Below, in pieces: positions 53,141 to 64,000 of a stretch of 64,000 nt of DNA. The notes beneath the pieces are model-generated. The model saw only the letters and a program-made list of their open reading frames with translations. It did no database searches and had not been told where the DNA came from. Source of the stretch: Pelargonium tetragonum (lineage: Eukaryota; Streptophyta; Magnoliopsida; Geraniales; Geraniaceae); contig JAYMTL010000011.1 of NCBI GenBank assembly GCA_036897445.1, positions 167,443 to 231,442 of the forward strand, given 5' to 3'. Numbering within the stretch: position 1 is the first letter of the stretch; every line of letters begins with the position of its first letter. The position numbers and the translations under genes were made by a program.

Positions 53141-55079
53141 AGCCCTAGTTAAAAAGGCATCCTGAAGGTCCTTGTTTTAGTATATTTAGGACCCCGTTTT
53201 CTATTTTACAACTATTATTTCCTCTAGACTAGATTAGAGGGGCACTCATAGAGCTCTGGATACCGCGTAAAAGAAAAACTAAGCGAATCCCTTTATATTT
53301 CTACCTTAATAAGAAAAAGGGCTCCTCCAAACTAGACTAGAAAACCCCTTGTAATTCTAGACGATAGCGGACTTCTTAAGAAAAGACTACCCCAGAACAA
53401 GATATAGGGCTTTTACCTTTTTAAATCCCTAAAATAGAAGGGCAGATTCCTAACCTTAGTCTTATTTGTAACTTTCCTATTGAAATTCCTGGGGATTTTA
53501 GAGCACATAACTTCTCCAAAAGAAAAGTAAGGGGCTTTAGTCACTTAGTTTCATTCTACCCCCTGTAAAAAATTTTTTTAATTTCCTTGATCAATGAAAA
53601 AGGCTCTAGCAAAAGTTTCTACTTTAACTATGCAAAAACTCGGAAGAACTTCTAATAAGTAAGATTGAGTCTATTTTCATAACCTACCCAATACTATAAA
53701 CATACTTTTAGTTTTAAGCTTAAGCGAGCTACCTTTCCTATATAGATTACATATTTCATTTTTCCCTGTCCATTGTCCTGAAATTGAAACCCAGTTCACT
53801 CTTTATTTATTCTTGTAAAATGACTTTATCTTATAACTATTACGATTGAAAAATATAAGAAGAGATTCGCCGTCTTTAACTTCAAGGTAGCCCTAACTTT
53901 GACTCGGCAGTGTATGGGGGTTCAAGGAAAGGATCTGTTATTTATAGTACTTTTATAATATTCATCAGGGTTACAAGATGTTATATATTTTTTGTTCCGG
54001 ATTGCCGTTTCCTACTCGAGTAATTAGAGGTATAGCAAGACACTCAGGAGGCTGCAGGGATTTAAGAAAATAACAGTACTTACATAAGCAAAAGAAACCT
54101 AGGTACTTGCAGAGTAATTAATAAAGCTAGAGATTTTCAGAGAATGCAAATAGAGGCTTTTGTCCTGTCTCCTTACTTAGATTAGGGGTCTCTAAAGCTA
54201 ACCATTTACTGGTGTACGTTAATTAAGGGTTCTAGCCCGCTATGCGAACCTTAATATACCCCTAATTGAAGCAAACTTAAGCTCTCTTTTTTTGGTTTTG
54301 GGCACTCTTTAGAGACTACTAAGAGACTAAGATTTGGGCGAAGAAAAGCTCTTACTTAGTACAAGTACTTTTTACAATAATTGCCAATTCTAAAAGAAAA
54401 GAGTCTCCCCTTTCGAAACTTGTTTACCTCAAAATTTTATTAAAAAGAAATTGAGGCTTTTCTATGTATAAGATTGAAAGGTCTTATGCTAGTGCTAGCT
54501 AGGAGAAGCTTACTTTAGGGCAAGTTTAAGGTCTAGATCCTATTGAGAATCTGGTAATAAAAAAGAAAGAACCAAAAACTCTTATAATTAAATTAGGAAT
54601 CCCGCTATGTATCTCATAGGTAGGGGTTTCCAAGGATGTATTAAACGGACGTAAATCTCAAAAAAAAGACTGGGAATCCTATAATTAACTAGAATTAATA
54701 TTAAAAGAAGTTTTCAAAATGCTATAGAATTGGTTTTTTAGGAAGGTTGCATCGAATTCCTAGTATGTAGTTTTGCTAGCCTGAACTACTAAACCAATCT
54801 AGAATTATTAGAAGTGGAATTGGTGGGTTTCCCTCACAAAGTACAAGACTCGACTATAAATTCTATTTTTTATAGCACGTTTCGGACGTAATACCCTGGA
54901 GAATTCTTGCTATATAAACTTACCTCTGTCTCTACGTACTTTTCTAAGTACTCCATCAATTGAAATAAAAAGACTTATAACAGTAGTAGCTTATTTCTTA
55001 GCGAACTCCTTACATAATAAACTGAGCTTTGGACTTAAACTGATACTCTAGTGCCAGATACTGTTGGATAACTACTAGG

Positions 55080-55125
55080 AGCTTCTGCAGGACTTGAACC
55101 TATAAAAAAGACTTGGGTCTTGGTT
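55080..55125 (-). pseudogene. Possible decayed tRNA 3' half (T arm plus variable-arm hairpin)
   Basis: Read on the minus strand, 55102-55088 gives TAGGTTCAAGTCCTG, identical over 15 bases to the T arm of the lysine tRNA at 41140-41154. Just 5' of it on the same strand is a perfect hairpin AAGAC-CCAA-GTCTT (55121-55108), the size of a class II (Leu/Ser/Tyr) variable arm. I could not build a convincing anticodon arm (a GTTT/AAAC stem with an 8-nt loop is the closest) or a 5' acceptor strand, so it is not called as a gene. It may be a tRNA remnant or a chance hairpin next to a T-arm-like word. Confidence 0.25.
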
Positions 55126-55574
55126 TAATCATCTAAACTTTCAAGTCTCAGGTAACAGATTAAGTTAAGGCCGGGAAATACTACAATAACGATAAGAAAT
55201 GGTAAACCTTTCTATCTAAGTGAATCTTAGTTTCACTTTTAACTGCCTCGAGGAACTCCTATTTAGTAGAATAAAGTCAGAGTTGCCCTCTATCAAAAAA
55301 GAGAATCGTTTCGGAATTACAAGCATAGGAACAGCTTTATCTGTAGTTAATCTATTTATTTGCTTAGTTATTGCTATACACGGAGGAGTTTCAAGGTAGG
55401 GTAGAAGTAAAAAACCTAAAAGCAATTCAAGAATGATATTTGGGTTTACACAAGGGCTATTCGATTCAAAGAAAATTAGGATAACTCAGAGACAGGATTC
55501 CTATATTTCTTGGTAATAGTTGTAGATTCCTGAAAAGGTGAATGTAATGTGTTGAAACAAGGTTATCTAGATAG

Positions 55575-55592
55575 CTTATAAATTTTTATAAG
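55575..55592 (+). repeat. AT-rich 8-bp inverted repeat
   Basis: CTTATAAA and TTTATAAG are separated by TT. It is entirely AT apart from the terminal C and G. Confidence 0.9.
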
Positions 55593-56440
55593 TCACGGAT
55601 TTTTGGGGTATGTAAGTTTCGGTTAACAAAAAGGATAAAAAAAGGGGTCTAAAAATAAGTTATAATGTACTAAAATGGCCATACAAAGGGGGTTTTGTCC
55701 CAGTCCTTGATAGAAATTAACTTCACTTAACTAGAATTTTAACAAACTCCTGAGATTGAGATAGGGTGTCTTTAGGATTAAGGCCCGGGGTAGTCTAAAT
55801 CCAGTTAATTTGGAAGTATAGGAAACTCCGCAGTCTCCTTCTTTGATGAAATTCCAACCTTCTTTGTTTTTTGCCCCTCTGGCAGAGTAAAAGGATAAAG
55901 TTCTATCTAAGTTAAAACCAAGTACAAGAAGTTTAAAGGTAAAGTTATGAAACTCCAAGGTACGATATTTATAAGTAAATTACTCAATTGAATACATATA
56001 TTATAGGAGAGCATTTAATAAAGTTTTTAAGAGATTTTTTTCTCAGTTATGCTTTTCAGAGAAAGTGGTCCCCGAAACACTTGTAAGTTAAAGATTTTAT
56101 ACCCTACTAATAAAAAAAGCTAGGATTTTAATCCCTTGATTAAATAAAATGTTTATATACATGCGATTACTAAGAAAAAATCCAATGTACTGACGACTTG
56201 CTGTATCTTGTGCTAGTTATTTGAAAAGTAATTAGTGCTCTCATAGCACAAAAGACTTTTAAAGCGAGAATCCGCATTAAACTATCTTCTATAGCAAGAG
56301 CAACCAGCTGTACTAGAAATAAACTTTTTAATTCAAAACAAAGAGCTTTAGAATATAAGATAATAGGTCTCCTGGGTACGACATGACTAATGAAATTTTA
56401 ACCTTAATGGGTATAGCTGAGCCTATACTATACGGAAATC

Positions 56441-57500
56441 TGTGTACCATATCTATTATCTCTTACTGAAAAAAGACTGAAATCCCGTAATAAAGTATCC
56501 ATCCACTCCTCCGCTGCTTCGGGAAAGATCCTAACACTAAAACCAGATAAGGAAAGCGTAAACCAACGGAGTTCCATTTGATTCTACAATTTCTGAGAGG
56601 AGGAAAGTTTACTTTCAGTACCATATAGAAAAAGCTAGCCAACGGATATCCATGAAGATTGTACCTTTCTAAATTGGGGCTTTCTTGAAATAGAAAGACT
56701 GGAGATCAGATGCGTTAGCCAAGTTACTTTTACTCAATTCTATTTCTAAGTTGATTTTATTAACTCCATTCTAGAAACTTGGAATACCCAACCCAGTACT
56801 AGACTCTCAGGAAAACCTGGACCGAATACTACAAAACTTTACTTTATATGTAAAAACACCTTCCTATTTATTATATACAACCTATCAAGTCTTCTAAAGT
56901 TAAGTGGACTTACTTTAGAGAAATCCTAGTGATTATAATTCTAGTGAAGGTGCAGAGCCCTTTATTCCTAACAACTAACAAAGAAGCTGAAACTATACTA
57001 GATTCATAGGCTTGTCCTTTTCTTAAAAAAAGAGGTTTCCTCTTACTTAATCTAATAAGTTTATATAGTACATACATTACAATTTCCTTGATCAAAAGAC
57101 TCTAACTAAGAATCCTAGTTCTAGTCTTTGTAGCTACACTTGCAAAGGACTGCTTTGGCCTAGTTGACCTTCTTTCGCCAGCTAAGATAGAGCTTCAATC
57201 CCAGATATAAGAGATTTCCTAAAGTATCCTAATAAGGGAAGTGGGAAATACTAGGAATACCAGGGAACTCTAAGGACAAATAGCTACAAAAAGCTCGGTT
57301 AGGAAACATGATAAAGAGAGTCCTATATCGTGTATCTATCTTTAACTGAAGTAAGTGAATCAACTCCTTTAGCAGCTGCAACAGCTTGACAACACCTACA
57401 TCATTCTAATTTTACAAATTCCTTAAAAATAATTAACCAGAAAACCCATTCTTTATACTTCAGAATGCCTTTCCTCAGAAAGAAAACTGCTTCACTACTA
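56441..57500. other. Core-poor island, partly C-skewed
   Basis: In 57361-57420 there are 17 C and 5 G, while 56521-56580 is balanced (12 C, 13 G). No gene was recognised. Confidence 0.4.
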
Positions 57501-59482
57501 CCCAAAAGAGGTTACTATCTAGAATAGTTTTAGATACCCTGAAACGAGAGAGCCCTTCCTTAGGAGCCTTGTACTGCCTTATTGTAAAAGCCTTCTCTGT
57601 CGCTGAAAAAGTTGAAAAGTCCTGTCTAGATCTCCAGGCTCTTATTATAATGCGTGAACTAAGATTCTATCTTGGCCGAATTCGAGGACCCTTACAAAAT
57701 AAGGAAGTTAGACTGCTTTACTTTAATCAAGTGAGCGTGCCTTGCTTCTTTTTTCCTTTGAAGTAAGTTTTTATACAGATATACTTTAGATTTATTACGA
57801 AGCTTCGAAGGGTTATTCTATATTATCCCAAAGGTCTTTTTGAAAAAACTTCTTCAAGATTTTGTTATCAAGTCAAGCTACCCATGAGATTCCGTTTCTG
57901 ATTATAAGTAAAGTCCTAGAAAAGAATTGACGTGAGTTGGTAAGAGCCTCCCGTTCTAATCTAAACGTAGCTTGTAGTAGCCAGAAAAAGAGGATTCTAA
58001 GTAAAGATTTAAGATTATAGTTAGAATTCTCTAGAGACTAAAAATGAATAAAATACTCATGGCCTACCACGGCCCTTGTATGTCTCTCTGCTAAGCTCTA
58101 GCTTTTTAAGGTAAGTAAAGGAGCTTCTTTAAATGATAAGCTTTTGAACCCACGATTCCTTGAAATTTCTCTGCCAAAAGGGCCTTTTTTATACCCTATA
58201 CAAGAGCTTATACTCTATTTATAGCAAGATCCTGGATTTTGATCTAAGCGATTCTATTACTAAGGAAGTTCTCTCTTTAGATTATAAGAATTCAGATATT
58301 GTTTAATCTCTCAAGGATATCTTTAACTTAATAAAAATTTTGGTACTTTACTTACTTTAAAAGAGTAAAACGAAAAGCATAAACATTTGAATTCCTTTTG
58401 TTTCATAGTTATTAATTTGAATAGAGGACAACTTATCAAGTTTCTTATATAAATTCTTTAGATTCTAGGGGTTTAGTAAGAGTAATGCTTAGCCGATTCT
58501 TTAATAAAAGTGAAATTTCTTGTACGAGTTTCTTTTTTAATTAATATAGATCTAAATTTGTACAAACAAAAATAGAGAAGTTTAGAATGTATTTAAAATT
58601 AGAAGTTGCTCTATAGTTTAGACTTATACTTATTTGTTAAGTATTTAATTAGGAAAGAGAACTGCCTCAATCATTTATTAGTAAAAAAAAGTGCACTTCT
58701 TTATGAAAGCAAATCCTTGGAAAGACGCAAATAACAAGAACAATTAAAGGAATTTCTTAGATACATACTTTTTATTATAAGCGCTTTTTCTTACTGTTTA
58801 AACTACTGCTAGGACCCCTTTTTACCTTTATTCCGCCTTAGCTTTATTTAAACTTAACAGAACAAGTACTTTACTCTTAAGCTAAGGGAAAACGGAGACT
58901 TTAAATTCTAGAGGATCCTTAGTCTAACCAGTTAATAAATATGTAAACAATTTTTTAGTAAATTTAAACTCGCTAACTTTATGGGTAGATAAAGAACGGG
59001 TTCCCTTAAAAAGTCTTATTAACTTCACTTTTTTTCAATAAAGCTTGCTTTTAATTGGGTTACTAATGGGTTCCCTAAGGCTTTTACAGTATAAAAGAGA
59101 TACACAATCTAGATAATCAGGGTTACAGTTAGAATATTTGTAACTCTTACTTTACCTTTTTAGAGAGTCTTACCTTTTAGGCTTGGTTCTTTGTTAAATA
59201 TATTCTTTTCCCCGAGTCTCTTGACTTAAAAATTCAAAAATGAGTTTGCCGGCCCCAGCCCAGATTCATTATTTTTTTTATGCTCCTTAAAATCCAAGGT
59301 TTTTCTTATACTTACATGCATTCCTAAGACTTTAACATTAGTACAAGAGCTATTTTATTTCAACAAAAAAAGGGGGAAGACTCTTTTCTATTAATTAAAA
59401 ATGACGAGTCCCTTCGCTTGAAAAGTCAACTAAACCGCTCTTTTCTTTAAAGGGGCCCTTATATATATATATGAGTATAATC

Positions 59483-59504
59483 CAGAATTCACAATTGAAT
59501 TCTG
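59483..59504 (+). repeat. 8-bp inverted repeat, 6-nt loop
   Basis: CAGAATTC and GAATTCTG flank ACAATT. It lies 10 bp after an alternating AT run (59460-59472) and close to the GGGGCCC core at 59452. Confidence 0.9.
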
Positions 59505-62500
59505 AGAGTTTTCCTTCACTTACCTATTCTTATTTTTAACCAACCTATAAAGAAATAAAGAAAGTTTAATAGCTGCACGCGCTTAACTAAGGTAAGGGAA
59601 CAAAACCTAGAATAAAGCAAGGAAAACCAAAAGTTTCTTATATCCTCACAAGCTCCTCAACCCCACCCGTTGCCTTTTTAAAACGAACCCTTTATGACTT
59701 TAATTTAATACTGAAAATCCTGGCAGTCAGAAGTTAAAACTCACAAAATTCTTTCTATTCTCAACTGATAACCAAGGAAATCCTATAATACTACAAAATT
59801 TATAAAAGACTCAAGGCTCTAGCAGGACCTCCATTTTAGATAGCTACGGGTTAAGGCATAGGGAGCCTTTTTTTAGCTAACGGGTGACTAAAACATGTAA
59901 TAAATATCAACTTGTAAATACCTTACTTTCCCGTCTTAAAACCTAAATTTTCTTATCTATCTTAAACGCTCCGGTAAATCTAAGTAAAGATAAAAAGGAA
60001 ATGGACTTCTATCTATATAGATAGTGCTAAGGTACCACACAAATCAAATACTTACCAGAAAGTGCCCGTATTTAAAAAAAGTCAGGGAGTGGTAAATCTC
60101 TCGTAGCAAAGGGGCTCACCATAAGGCAAAAGTACATAGATTAACGAGGATCCTGCATAAGTTTTTTTGCTAATAGCCCGATTGCTTGTTTTGGATAAAT
60201 AATAAGAATTTTCTGAGGGTTTTCGGCCTTCGAAGATTCCAAAGTCTTTGTTTTTATAAAAAAGTCTAACTAAACACTTTTAGTAAAGTAAAAACACGGA
60301 CCGTCCTAACGGAACCACGTTTGGTGTATTAGAGGCTTACAAAAAAGGAGAGTTTTATTTCATAAGATTTTGTGATAAAAATGAACAAGAGCGTGTCTAC
60401 AAATGTGATAGGAGTCGCGGATTTTAGGCTCCGTTTTATTTAACTTGGCTAGCAAGGAAATAAAAAAATAAGGAAGCTCCCTCAAAAAAAGAAAGTTAAG
60501 TATTTCTAGAGAAAGGGAGATTCCGGTTTTTAAAAATTATATATCTCGAATTCGGAAAATTTCTATTTTAGAGCTTTTCGGGGCTTTTTTTACACTCGGC
60601 AGCCATACTATAAGGAGCCCTTTACTAAGTCAATTTTTTGTTGTATAAAGCATCCTATCAAAAGGTTTTGCCTGCTTCCTCAATAATATAAGCCTGTTTT
60701 TTTAGATATAGTTCTAGCACAAAGGTACCTCTCTATGCAGCCTAATTTAAACCTCTGGTGAGGTAATGAGGTAAACTGCATTGCATTATAAAGAACCCCT
60801 TTTTACTAGTAGTAAACTCTTTCTAAGCAGAGGCTGCTCATAAATCTCAAAAAAAGAAACACGTATCTAATCTTAGGTAAAAACGTAATTAAGGGCACTC
60901 GTTTTTAGAACTAGAATTTACGTCTACTTTCACCACCCGGACCCAAATAGAATCTCTTATGGATTTTGTAGCATCCGCTTAAACGGAAAACAGCTTTCTG
61001 TAGGAAATATATTGACACTTACGGGACCATAAGTTTCTATTTTGACTCAAACAACACAGGGATACTATATACTTGAAGGATTCCCTAAACTTCTTGATTT
61101 AAGGTGTAGAATAAAAAGGAGCTTTTTTCACTACCCTTGCCGAGGGCCTTATACTATTAGGTTAAACATATAATGGAAGAGACAGTCACTTAAAAGGAAG
61201 CTTTGCTATAGATATGAAAAGATCAAGGCGTCCTAAAGAAGATCTGGAAATCGCTAAGGGATTACCTCTTTGATAAGATTAAGTACACAAGATTTGTTGA
61301 TAACAGGCAAACTTACGACTTTTACCCTTTTAACTAGCATATGTATCCGGCTAAGCCAAGTTACATAATTGTACTCTGTACTCCATGTTATACTTTGTAG
61401 AATTCTATTGTCCTACTAAACTCTTGAATTTGAGGCATTTGCAGAAAAGGAAAATTTTATTATAAGCAGGGATCTATATCCTATACCTATAGTTATGCAC
61501 CGAGAACCCTTTGACAGCTGCTCTTATTAACGCTATTTCCAGGATTCTTTTACGGAGTGTCCCCCTTTCCAATCTTTGCATATTCCTTGGCTTAAAACAC
61601 AATCTTAATACCTTTAAGTTAAGTAGGATCCGGCAAAAAAGGTAGAAATTAGTTAAACTAAACAAAGGAAATCAAAAGAAATGAAAATTCATACATTAGA
61701 GGGTATAAGGTTCCCAGGAGAATTGTAAGAAAAAGTAAGCACTTCCCTTATAGAATAGTAGTCTGCTATATTTTAACCTATATCTCCGGTGCAATACTTT
61801 ATTTCTAAGAATTTGTTGAATAGGGGATTCCTTGCCTTTCCTAGGGATCTCCCGCAGATTAGTATTTGCTTTTAGTATAACTTTCTGTCTACTTTCCTAA
61901 TAAGAAGACTTTGACACGGATTTTCTTTTCTAGACGGAGTCCTATTACTCTTTATTCAATTCACTATCACTATAATAAACGCAGAGTAATACAATAAAAT
62001 ATATAAGAACAGGGCTATACTCTAAATAAAAAGGGGACCCTGCGAACTAGGGATTTGTAATTTTGATAAACTTTCTAGGACCTAATACTTGTTTTTTTCC
62101 TTCCAACCAAGTAGAGCCAAGGTCCAAAAAATATAAGAGCAATTTTTACCTAGCAGAAGGTACAAAGTACATAGTTATACTTCGGTTACAAGCAGCTATC
62201 TCGATTTCAGGTCTTTTATTTTTGATTAGGTTTTTCTTATTAAATTAAAAAGGAATAGGTTGGGTCCTAGCAAAAGAGTGACTCGTTAGATAAAGCTATA
62301 AGCTTTTTTCGGCTTAGTAGTTAGTAAGTAGGATTCCCTTGTTTTTTGAAAGGGTCAGGTTAGAGTCGAGTACTTTGCAAAATGTATAATAAGGTTCTTA
62401 CCTAGAGTTTTTTGCTGTGTTTCATTTGTATACATAGTAACAGGAGGGGGGAGCCTCTCTTAACTTTGGATTCCATTGTATTTGTAAAGCTTAGTTGTAT

Positions 62501-63336
62501 AGGTATTCTTGTCAGGCTAATCGGTTTTGAAACTCAAGTCCTTTGGGAAGAGTAGCTGTGTATTTTATTTAGAATTTCATTTGCGTACCCCCTTTTTTGA
62601 ATCTCCAGCAAGGTCAAGTCCTCTTTTCATTTTTTAAAGTCCCGGTTTTCTGTAAGGTGTAAAGAATAAATTCAAAATCTTGTGATATAGGGCAACATAT
62701 TCTATCTATCAAAAAAACTAAATTAGAGTCTTTTTTTAGGGTAAAAGCATCGAACTCCCTAAATTTCATTTAAAGTTTTAAAAGTTAGGTTCGCTAGAGC
62801 TATATTCACGAGTTTATACTTTTATAATAAGGACTCACCAAATCTAGAAAGTATGCACTATAAAAGGAGGATCCCTTATATAAAGATATAAAGAAAGACT
62901 TTACCTGTGACTAAAAGTAGAAGTAAGTGGTGTGTAAATAAGTAATTAAATCTAGTGAATCGAAGGTTTTTACTAGTTAATTATTTCCCCTTTTTTTTGA
63001 AGTTAAAACGGAATTAAGAAATCCCCGGGACCCCCTAGTTCAAGTCATTTTGTCGTTTGGATTTGCCTTATGCTTGAATTCTTGCGGAAACCCAGTCTTA
63101 TAAAAGAAGCCTAAAAACGATGCCAATAAAGTTTTCGGTTTATTTAAGAGGGACCTAAAAAATCCCTTTGCGTTTTTAACTATAAAATGAGTTGGACCTT
63201 TCTAAATTTTTACCTGTTTAGTTGGACGAGAGGGGTTACTTCATTTTTTTATTTGAATCCAGTTAAGCTCCCTATTTCCCAGGTCTCCTTCAGTTGGCCA
63301 AGGTTTAATATTCAAATTCTATTTGTTGTAAGTAAT

Positions 63337-63696
63337 CTAGGACTTGCTTTTTTTGTCCCTACTAATGTATCCATCTAAATTCTTATACGGTAAACTTGTG
63401 AAGGTATATAAGGATTTTTTCGTAACTAAACTAATAAGGTTCAATATAAGTTTTAGTTTAGATAGTATATAGTACATAAAAAGCTCAACCCAAACTGCCA
63501 CGATTTCTTGCAAAAAGTCAGAGAAAAGTTTAGCGCTAGCAGATTGATGACATATCATTAGAAATCCCAGGACTTTATTAGACCTCTTTAAGAAACTATG
63601 TCCTTTTATTTGCAAATGCAGCCTGTTTTCATCTCGGGCTCTGCTAAATTCCATTTGGACCTGTATAAGGGGCCTTAAGTTCTTTGCGTCAGCCAT
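63337..63696 (-). CDS. Longest open frame, 119 codons, no recognised family (probably not a gene)
   Basis: This frame begins at a true ATG (complement of 63694-63696) and runs 119 codons. The first 50 residues are mixed and polar. Residues of about 60-92 are hydrophobic and could form one membrane segment, and the tail is lysine-rich. I recognise no domain or motif. About 7% of codons should be stops at this base composition, so one open run near 120 codons is expected by chance in a window this size. Its 3' end overlaps another short open frame on the opposite strand (63187-63378, 63 codons). It is listed only because it is the best coding candidate. Confidence 0.08.
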   Translation of the reverse strand: MADAKNLRPLIQVQMEFSRARDENRLHLQIKGHSFLKRSNKVLGFLMICHQSASAKLFSDFLQEIVAVWVELFMYYILSKLKLILNLISLVTKKSLYTFTSLPYKNLDGYISRDKKSKS

Positions 63697-64000
63697 CTTA
63701 CCTAACTTTACCTAGGTACGAAACAGAGGGAAAAGATTCACTCTTAAAGTTTTTACCCTACTAAGCTTAACTTGTATAAGTATAGGATAATCCTGACGTG
63801 AGTAAGCTGTGTTTTTTCAACCGAACTTCAAGGCTCCGGTAGGCTTTGGATTATAACAAGGATTTCTAGCAAGGGATTCCCGTATTAAGAGCTTAGAGGC
63901 TAAGTCTTGTATACTATTTACAACAAGTCCTGTGGTAGAAACTAGAGAATTTTGTAAGGAAATTTCTACGCTAAGGGGAATATTCTATACATTGGAATAA

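Larger units (their letters stand above)
53141..56440. other. Background AT-rich DNA, no gene
   Basis: Core-studded DNA holding the possible tRNA remnant near 55080-55125 and the AT inverted repeat at 55575. Confidence 0.6.
57501..64000. other. Background AT-rich DNA, no supported gene
   Basis: It contains GGGGCCC (59452), the inverted repeat at 59483 and the 119-codon frame at 63337-63696. Otherwise nothing but GC cores and A/T runs. Confidence 0.6.

Noticed and set aside
57530-57541. TTAGATACCCTG, resembling the conserved small-subunit rRNA word around position 790; a shorter match at 49180
   Set aside because: Flanking sequence does not match any rRNA helix and no other rRNA landmarks are nearby.

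Overview
This window is a gene desert. It is an AT-rich sequence, about one third G+C by eye, with no protein gene I can recognise over 64 kb. The longest open frame from an ATG is 119 codons, close to what chance gives at this composition. No rRNA core, group I or II intron core, CRISPR array, transposase or phage gene was found on either strand. The one RNA gene I can support is a degenerate tRNA-Lys (UUU) at about 41,093-41,163 on the + strand. Its anticodon arm, D stem and T arm resemble the land-plant and algal mitochondrial (bacterial-type) trnK. The best guess is therefore intergenic DNA of a large, expanded organellar genome, most likely a streptophyte-type mitochondrion, possibly a gene-poor or 'empty' chromosome. 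This assignment rests mainly on one tRNA. A nuclear or other organellar origin is not excluded.

The window alternates between two textures. The background texture is AT-rich DNA studded with short GC-rich, palindrome-like cores of the type GG(G)-N0-4-(C)CC, often set between A/T runs as in AAAGG..CCTTT. Examples are GGGGCCC, GGGATCCC, GGGAGCTCCC and AAAGGAGCTCCTTT. GGGGCCC or its complement occurs at least eight times, far more than this base composition predicts. The second texture is a set of islands, mostly 0.2-1.1 kb, with few such cores and often strong strand asymmetry. G-rich examples on + lie at about 2.6-2.9, 25.5-26.0, 40.1-40.3 and 52.9-53.1 kb. C-rich examples lie at about 36.2-36.7, 47.6-48.3 and 51.5-52.3 kb. 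Two pairs of distant sites share exact 17- and 19-base words.

Other supported structure is small: perfect palindromes of 26 bp (6,890) and 22 bp (17,897), a near-identical dispersed 26/27-mer at 6,952 and 47,515, several perfect two-copy tandem duplications of 7-15 bp units, short AT microsatellites, and two possible decayed tRNA T arms (37,228 and 55,088). No operon or pathway can be reconstructed. The biology on offer is how such DNA is built and kept, not encoded functions. All composition statements are by eye or from small hand counts.
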